A stretch of 45,945 nt of DNA. Source: an uncultured Phascolarctobacterium sp. GTDB taxonomy: Bacteria; Bacillota; Negativicutes; Acidaminococcales; Acidaminococcaceae. Both the position numbers and the translations under genes were made by a program. Shown piece after piece: positions 41,501-45,945 of the stretch; within the stretch, counting starts at the first letter, position 1, and every line of letters starts with the position of its first letter. The DNA lies in the NCBI GenBank assembly GCA_900544885.1, contig UQWU01000006.1:1-45945 (forward strand), written 5' to 3'. The notes beneath the pieces were generated by a model. It was given only the letters and a program-made list of their open reading frames with translations. It was not told the origin of the DNA and searched no databases.

Positions 41501-42009
41501 TATTTATACCTTTCCAAAATACCTGCTAATTTATCAGTAGTCAGACGTCCATGTGTATCATCATTAATCTGCATAACCGGCGCTAAACCACAAGCACCAA
41601 TACAAGCAACAGTTTCTAAAGTAAAACGTAAATCTTCTGTAGTATGACCTGCTTTAATACCCAACTGTTTTTCCAAAGCCTGCAAAATAGTCTTACCGCC
41701 GCGTACATGGCAAGCTGTACCTTGACACACACGGATAATATTACGTCCACGAGGATTAAGATGAAATAAAGAATAGAAAGTTACTACACCATAAATTTCA
41801 GAAATGGGTGTATCAGTTTTCTTAGCAATATATTCTAAAACATCTTTCGGTAAATAATTATAAAGATTTTGTACCTCCTGCAAAATAGGAATCAATGGCC
41901 CCTTGACATCTTTATATTTTTCTAGGATAGCATCAATGCGAATTTTTTCCGGATTATCCCCGCCGCAGCACGCACATTGACGTTCTAATCTATTTTCATT
42001 GGTACTCAT
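41500..42009 (-). CDS. hndA: Hydrogenase NuoE-like [2Fe-2S] subunit
   Basis: 169 residues, thioredoxin-like [2Fe-2S] protein. Cluster ligands are Cys95 and Cys100 (CQGTAC) and Cys136 and Cys140 (CIGAC), the NuoE pattern. The middle has the usual ISEIYGVVTFYSLFHL. An N-terminal QCACCGG adds Cys12, Cys14 and Cys15, which are not part of the core fold. It is the first gene of the hnd operon, behind a clear promoter at 42046-42074 and with GGAGGG before the ATG. Confidence 0.95.
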   Translation of the reverse strand: MSTNENRLERQCACCGGDNPEKIRIDAILEKYKDVKGPLIPILQEVQNLYNYLPKDVLEYIAKKTDTPISEIYGVVTFYSLFHLNPRGRNIIRVCQGTACHVRGGKTILQALEKQLGIKAGHTTEDLRFTLETVACIGACGLAPVMQINDDTHGRLTTDKLAGILERYK

Positions 42010-42045
42010 AGTATCCCTCCTCCTTCAGCTTACAACATTAGGATT

Positions 42046-42074
42046 AGTATAGCATTAAATTGTTATTTGTTCAA
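42046..42074 (-). promoter_or_regulatory. Promoter of the hnd hydrogenase operon
   Basis: On the minus strand TTGAAC (42069-42074), a 17-base spacer and TATACT (42046-42051), leaving a leader of about 30 bases before hndA. It lies in the 99-base gap after the PHP gene, with no terminator between, so the operon may also receive read-through from the sensor module. Confidence 0.7.
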
Positions 42075-42108
42075 TACTATTAGTGTTAAATTTAAGCATC
42101 AGTATATA

Positions 42109-42888
42109 CTATTTGTGTAATTCTTCATAGAAATCTGAAAATTTACCTGGTTCTAAAAAACGTTCATTTTTATGTAATAAGGCTAACTTAACTTCTTCCA
42201 AAGTTAGTTTTTCAACTTGTAATAAATTTTTAGGCCCTTGTAAAAAATCAAGCATTGTATGTCCATCAGAATCAGTAACAAAAGGTAAAAATCCAGTTAA
42301 ACGCTGTAATTTTGAATGTACGCCTTTCTTCCAACCATGTAAAGAAATTTCTGCTGCTGTAAAGCCAAAATCAGGCTCAATAAACCCAAGCTGACCTAGG
42401 ATACTGTACGCAGGTCTATCAACATGTGCCGCAATCGTTAGTCCGCCTAAGTCGTTAACCCTTGCAACGACCTCCGCTACCGTAAGATTTATCGGACCAT
42501 GCAACATACGCTCTTCTTCACGGATAAATTCATCATCGTCATCAACGACAAATTGAGCTCCCAACTTTTCAACATTATTAGGCAAACCATTCATATGCGC
42601 ATCAATAATTTTCTGCCACTCATCCAGCTGTTCCATAGTATCAAATAATGTCACTATATGTGCTTCTTCTATAGATTCTACTTCCATTCCAGGAAAAATC
42701 TTTACACCATACCGTTCACCGGCCTTAATGGCAGCAACAACATTTGCACTGGCGTTGTGATCTGTAATAGCCACAGCACCAATGCCAAATTCTGCAGCCC
42801 GCATTACAATATGATGCGGTGTCATTTCTACTTCAGCGCACGGCGACAACAATGTGTGTACATGAAAATCCGCCAATACCCTTTGCAT
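42109..42888 (-). CDS. PHP-domain metallo-phosphoesterase
   Basis: 259 residues. Polymerase and histidinol phosphatase fold with the metal-binding blocks DFHVHTLLSPC, ITDHNASAN, GMEVES, AAHVDRPAYS and a late DSDGH. Such enzymes hydrolyse nucleotide or other small phosphates with up to three metals in the cytoplasm. It follows the DRTGG gene by 4 bases and is the last gene of the sensor-like module. Its place at a hydrogenase locus suggests turnover of a signalling phosphate, but no substrate can be named. Confidence 0.92.
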   Translation of the reverse strand: MQRVLADFHVHTLLSPCAEVEMTPHHIVMRAAEFGIGAVAITDHNASANVVAAIKAGERYGVKIFPGMEVESIEEAHIVTLFDTMEQLDEWQKIIDAHMNGLPNNVEKLGAQFVVDDDDEFIREEERMLHGPINLTVAEVVARVNDLGGLTIAAHVDRPAYSILGQLGFIEPDFGFTAAEISLHGWKKGVHSKLQRLTGFLPFVTDSDGHTMLDFLQGPKNLLQVEKLTLEEVKLALLHKNERFLEPGKFSDFYEELHK

Positions 42889-42892
42889 AACC

Positions 42893-43246
42893 TTATGCCT
42901 CTTTGCCTACACCCAATTCATATAATTTACCGATAACAGAAAAAGCAGATTCAGTAGTAGCGGTAATAACTACATCATTCATATTGGCTTTACGCAAAGT
43001 ATCGTCTGCCACCGGACCATCACCGGCTACAATTACGCAGGATAACCCAATCAATGAAGCTACAGCTGCTACGTTTTGATGTCCCTGCATAGTTACCCAT
43101 ACCATTCCCTGCTGTGCCTGACCCATCGCATTACTCAATAAGTCAGAAGCATAACCACCTTCCACATCAGCATATAAAGCATCCTCAGAAACATCCTTTG
43201 TTAACAAGTTTAAATGCAACTGTTCAATCATATCTTTTACTTTCAT
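42893..43246 (-). CDS. DRTGG-domain protein, downstream copy
   Basis: 117 residues, a single DRTGG-like domain (named for a domain near CBS and phosphotransacetylase regions). The core is DVEGGYASDLLSNAMG, MVWVTMQGHQNVAAVASL, CVIVAGDGPVADDTL and VITATTESAFSVIGKLYELG. It may bind a nucleotide. Its start overlaps the stop of the H-cluster protein gene by 4 bases (ATGA), so the two are translationally coupled. Related to the protein at 45109-45465 at the other end of the module. Confidence 0.85.
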   Translation of the reverse strand: MKVKDMIEQLHLNLLTKDVSEDALYADVEGGYASDLLSNAMGQAQQGMVWVTMQGHQNVAAVASLIGLSCVIVAGDGPVADDTLRKANMNDVVITATTESAFSVIGKLYELGVGKEA

Positions 43247-44610
43247 TGATTATCATCCTCCGTATTATTCAAAAATTTAGGTTCATGGTAAATCGGAATC
43301 TGGCGAGCCAACTCCAACATACCCTGTGAAAGCTTATGTACTTGTGCACGTAATTTAAAAATACAATCTATTTCGTGGGCTTTTCCTTGAACTATATCCT
43401 CTGCCAAACCCTGACAGCTAGGTGCACCACAGGCGCCACAATCCAAACCAGGAAGATCGCACAGAACCTCTTCCATACGTTCAAATTTTTTCATTGCTTC
43501 CATAATATCATCGTCCAATTGCATCATCGGACGAGGCACAAGCTTCTTTCTATATTGTTCAGATTTAGGAAAATCCTCTAAAACCATAGTCTGAGCCATA
43601 GTTTCTTTACGACTATCAGGTTCTGTCGCATGTAAATTGTGGATGCGCTTACGCAGATTACTTTCAGCTACAAATTTATTTTCTGCCGCCAGAATACCAC
43701 CTAAGCATCCTCCTTTGCAGGCATGACATTCTACATAGTCCAATTGAGGCATTTTATTCATGGAAATCTGTTCTAATATTTCATAAACATTTTTGATTCC
43801 GTGAACAGACAAAGCCTCTTGAATACCTGCAGAAGCAATTTCTCCACCATACGCCCCCCAGGCCAAGCCATAAGAAGAACCTGTGCGAACGTGCAGTTTT
43901 TTTTCGCCGCCTAAATTCTTCAGCAGCAAGCCATAAATCTCGGATAAATTAAAGCTGCCACTAAGCTCAGTCTGCTTAACATCAACTGATTGACGAATGT
44001 TCGTCTGCTTAGAAGGACATGGAGAAATAAACCAGACACCGATTAATTCCTTCGGCAAATGACGACGCTCAGCAGCTTCTTTTTTTACATAAATAGCCGC
44101 TGCTTCTACAGGTGCCAAAACAGGCATAATTTGTTTAATCAGTTCTGGAAATTTAACCTGAATCAGGCGCAGTACAGCAGGACAGGTGCTAGAAATCAGC
44201 GGTTTACGTCCTCCCGTGTACTCTTGTAAATATTTTTCTATTTCGCAGGCAATATATTCAGATGCCAGAGAAACATCAAAAATTTCATCAAAGCCTAGAT
44301 TTTGTAATCCCTGCCAAATATCCTCCAAAGGAATATTAGCAGGAAATTGTGCATATAAAGATGGTGCAGGAAGCACTATATTATAAGCATATTTAGATAA
44401 GCCCTCCAAAGTATCTGTTTTTACAGTAAAGGCATGATAAGGACAACCTGAAGCACAAGCACCGCAGTCAATACATCTGTCACCTAAAATTTCTGCTTTA
44501 CCGTTACGCACTCGAATCGCTTCTGTCGGACATAGCTTGACACAGGATACGCAGCCCTGACATTTATCCTGCTGCAACTGTACAGAATGAAAGTATTTTG
44601 TCGGAGCCAT
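43243..44610 (-). CDS. Divergent [FeFe]-hydrogenase-like protein, probable sensor
   Basis: 455 residues. The N-terminus has two [4Fe-4S] motifs (Cys17/20/23/27 and Cys46/49/52/56). The H-domain is present but altered: SSTCP (Cys143) for TSCCP, SPCPSK (Cys198) for MPCxxK, and ECHACKGGCLGG (Cys298, Cys302) in place of the EVMACxxGCxxGGGxP form. A C-terminal Fe-S domain has Cys384, Cys391, Cys394, Cys399 (CDLPGLDCGACGAPSC). There is no PAS domain. All four expected cysteines remain, so an H-cluster may be bound, but the changed surroundings are typical of putative sensory hydrogenases rather than turnover enzymes. The gene is flanked by an RsbW-like ATPase gene and DRTGG genes. Confidence 0.88.
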   Translation of the reverse strand: MAPTKYFHSVQLQQDKCQGCVSCVKLCPTEAIRVRNGKAEILGDRCIDCGACASGCPYHAFTVKTDTLEGLSKYAYNIVLPAPSLYAQFPANIPLEDIWQGLQNLGFDEIFDVSLASEYIACEIEKYLQEYTGGRKPLISSTCPAVLRLIQVKFPELIKQIMPVLAPVEAAAIYVKKEAAERRHLPKELIGVWFISPCPSKQTNIRQSVDVKQTELSGSFNLSEIYGLLLKNLGGEKKLHVRTGSSYGLAWGAYGGEIASAGIQEALSVHGIKNVYEILEQISMNKMPQLDYVECHACKGGCLGGILAAENKFVAESNLRKRIHNLHATEPDSRKETMAQTMVLEDFPKSEQYRKKLVPRPMMQLDDDIMEAMKKFERMEEVLCDLPGLDCGACGAPSCQGLAEDIVQGKAHEIDCIFKLRAQVHKLSQGMLELARQIPIYHEPKFLNNTEDDNQ

Positions 44611-44663
44611 TGCGTATCACCTCACTCTCTTATTCATAATCCACTCTGTTAGTAAGTTAATTT

Positions 44664-45107
44664 TTATAAATCCTCACTGGTATTGTTAAACACCATAACA
44701 ATAGTAGTACCAACATCTACTGTAGACTGAATGTCAAATTTATCGGAACATTTCTGCATATTCGGCAGACCCATACCTGCACCAAAGCCCATCTGACGTA
44801 CATAATCAGGTGCTGTGGACCAGCCCTCCTGCAAAGCCTTATTAATATCCGGAATACCCGGACCTTCATCAGACACGGTTATTACCGTGGAATCAGGAAA
44901 AACCTCTGCAACTACATGACCGCCGCCTGCATGAATAATAACATTCATTTCGGCTTCATACGTACCGATAGCAATACGACGTACAACATCAGCAGGAATC
45001 CCCAAACGTTGTAACATTTTTTTTATTTTAGATGATGCTTCTCCGGCACGCTCAAAATCACCGCCAATGCAATCAAAATCTAATTTTACAGATTTATTTT
45101 CGCCCAT
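44664..45107 (-). CDS. RsbW-like ATPase (anti-sigma factor / serine kinase family)
   Basis: 147 residues from the ATG at 45107, with AAGGGG eight bases upstream; a longer frame to 45170 overlaps the preceding gene. It is a HATPase domain of the RsbW/SpoIIAB kind: the N-box RRIAIGTYEAEMNVIIHA, DEGPGIPD as G1, FGAGMGLPNMQKCSD as G2 and a final strand pair. Such proteins bind a partner in a nucleotide-dependent way and often phosphorylate serine on an antagonist. No anti-anti-sigma gene is visible nearby. It starts one base after the DRTGG gene stop and lies 53 bases ahead of the H-cluster gene. Confidence 0.88.
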   Translation of the reverse strand: MGENKSVKLDFDCIGGDFERAGEASSKIKKMLQRLGIPADVVRRIAIGTYEAEMNVIIHAGGGHVVAEVFPDSTVITVSDEGPGIPDINKALQEGWSTAPDYVRQMGFGAGMGLPNMQKCSDKFDIQSTVDVGTTIVMVFNNTSEDL

Positions 45108-45108
45108 C

Positions 45109-45465
45109 TTATTTACCCCTTTTGCTACAGCCCTTGATACCTGCCTGATATAAAATACCACAGGCTTCAAATAAAGTATGATCTGTTACCAATACCGGCA
45201 ACATATTATCCTCCGCAGCTTCCAAAATATCCAGATCAGGAACCTTGCCGCGTACAAAAACCAAAGCACTCAGCTCTGTCATATCAGCAGTACGTACTAC
45301 CTGCATATTAGTCAGACCTGTGCATAGCAAAGTATTTCGTTTAGTAAACGCCAGCACATCACTCATCATATCACTGCCACAACAAGTTTCAATCTGCCTA
45401 TCCAGATATTCTTTACCTGTCAGCACATCAGCACCGAGCAGCCTTTGCACATCATGTAGATTCAT
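45109..45465 (-). CDS. DRTGG-domain protein, upstream copy
   Basis: 118 residues, a DRTGG-like single domain with GADVLTGKEYLDRQIE at the N-terminus, CGSDMMSDVLAF, then NMQVVRTADMTELSALVFVRG and PVLVTDHTLFEACGILYQAG. It matches the protein at 42893-43246 in length and block order, though identity is low. First gene of the sensor-like module, with GAGGGGCG before the ATG and a promoter at 45525-45553. Presumably a small ligand-binding subunit; ligand unknown. Confidence 0.82.
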   Translation of the reverse strand: MNLHDVQRLLGADVLTGKEYLDRQIETCCGSDMMSDVLAFTKRNTLLCTGLTNMQVVRTADMTELSALVFVRGKVPDLDILEAAEDNMLPVLVTDHTLFEACGILYQAGIKGCSKRGK

Positions 45466-45524
45466 TTCAAATCGCCCCTCTTTAGGTTAACAGGACCCAA
45501 TTTTACATATACTTAGATAATTTT

Positions 45525-45553
45525 ATTGTACACTGTATCAATCTACTTGTAAA
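45525..45553 (-). promoter_or_regulatory. Promoter of the H-cluster sensor-like module
   Basis: On the minus strand TTTACA (45548-45553), a 17-base spacer and TACAAT (45525-45530), about 60 bases before the DRTGG gene. A perfect TTGACA lies further upstream but without a -10 at the right distance. Confidence 0.6.
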
Positions 45554-45618
45554 TAATCAGCTCTTCTGTCAAAATATTTTCTTTTTACTATTTTCATCTA
45601 CAAAATATACAAAGAAAA

Positions 45619-45643
45619 GCTCTGCCATAAAATATAGCAGAGC
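45619..45643 (-). terminator. Terminator of the O-acetylhomoserine sulfhydrylase gene
   Basis: GCTCTGC / GCAGAGC, 7-bp stem with 11-base loop, followed by TTTTCTTT on the minus strand, about 25 bases after the stop codon at 45669. Confidence 0.85.
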
Positions 45644-45668
45644 GTAATAAAAGGCATTGAAATGCTTG

Positions 45669-45945
45669 TTAGATTTCAGCAAGAGCTTGTTTCAAATCGT
45701 TTATCAAATCTTCTTTATCCTCTAAGCCACAGGAAATACGTACCAACCCAGCAGGAATACCAGCTTCCAGCAATTGTTCATCAGTCAGCTGGCGATGAGT
45801 ACTAGTCGCAGGATTCAAACAACAAGTACGAGCATCAGCAACATGAGTTTCAATAGCTGCTACACGTAATTTTTTCATAAATTTTTCAGCAGCCGCACGA
45901 CCACCTTTTAAATTGAAAGAAACTACACCGCAACCGCCATTGCCG
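45669..45945 (-). CDS. O-acetylhomoserine sulfhydrylase, C-terminal part (5' end outside window)
   Basis: The last 91 residues of a Cys/Met-metabolism PLP enzyme, read from the right edge of the window. The visible part begins NGGCGVVSFNLKGGRAAAEKF and continues with the conserved block THVADARTCCLNPATSTHRQ and the C-terminal GLVRISCGLEDKEDLINDL. These match the C-terminal domain of O-acetylhomoserine aminocarboxypropyltransferases (MetY type), which make homocysteine or methionine precursors from sulfide or methanethiol. The PLP lysine is not in the window. Frame is intact, and a terminator follows. Confidence 0.92.
   Translation of the reverse strand, partial: GNGGCGVVSFNLKGGRAAAEKFMKKLRVAAIETHVADARTCCLNPATSTHRQLTDEQLLEAGIPAGLVRISCGLEDKEDLINDLKQALAEI

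Noticed and set aside
1..45945. CRISPR arrays, tRNA or rRNA genes, prophage
   Set aside because: No regularly spaced repeats, cloverleaf-like segments, rRNA-like stretches or phage structural genes were recognised on either strand.

Overview
The window looks like chromosome of a strictly anaerobic, succinate-using member of the Negativicutes, most probably a Phascolarctobacterium-like Acidaminococcaceae. This is inferred from gene content; no rRNA or other phylogenetic marker is present. The key evidence is a complete operon for turning succinate into propionate with a sodium-pumping decarboxylase, next to an NAD-linked [FeFe]-hydrogenase operon. Flavodiiron and flavodoxin-ferredoxin redox proteins support an anaerobe. 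Nearly all genes lie on the minus strand; only an IS fragment, one hypothetical gene and a metallophosphoesterase lie on the plus strand. The right edge cuts an O-acetylhomoserine sulfhydrylase gene and the left edge cuts an IS30-like transposase.

Layout. (1) 1-2.8 kb: transposase tail, a long palindrome, an M20 amidohydrolase and an MFS exporter. (2) 2.9-4.1 kb: an unrecognised plus-strand gene. (3) 4.1-11.2 kb: a glycyl radical enzyme (GRE) module, comprising a large GRE subunit, a small two-cluster Fe-S subunit, an OFA-type MFS carrier, a PucR-type regulator and a radical-SAM activase. A paralogous carrier and an aminotransferase lie just upstream (11.4-14.0 kb). (4) 14.2-27.3 kb: housekeeping and stress genes. 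These include cold shock protein, GIY-YIG protein, cyclophilin, M20 peptidase, CorC-like protein, a P-type cation ATPase behind a yybP-ykoY manganese riboswitch, YbjN-like protein, a phosphoesterase, a flavodiiron protein and an SbmA-like ABC protein. (5) 27.4-36.8 kb: the propionate operon. (6) 37.0-42.0 kb: the bifurcating-type hydrogenase hndABCD with an extra ATPase-domain protein. (7) 42.1-45.6 kb: a sensor-like module of two DRTGG proteins, an RsbW-like ATPase, a divergent H-cluster protein and a PHP phosphoesterase.

How the genes work together. CoA-transferase loads succinate with CoA from propionyl-CoA. Split methylmalonyl-CoA mutase, its MeaB chaperone and the epimerase give (S)-methylmalonyl-CoA. 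MmdABCD decarboxylates it and exports Na+. Hydrogenase HndABCD balances NAD(H) and ferredoxin, and the module at 42.1-45.6 kb may sense H2 or redox state and relay it.

The most novel item is the GRE module. It has the architecture of 4-hydroxyphenylacetate decarboxylase: large subunit, small double [4Fe-4S] subunit and dedicated activase. By my unaided alignment, the two residues that hold the phenol hydroxyl in the known enzyme are changed to Asn and Trp. The substrate is therefore probably another carboxylic acid, brought in by an OFA-type exchanger. Second-tier items are the Mn2+ riboswitch on the cation ATPase, a structured intergenic RNA ahead of the mutase gene, and the H-cluster sensor module.
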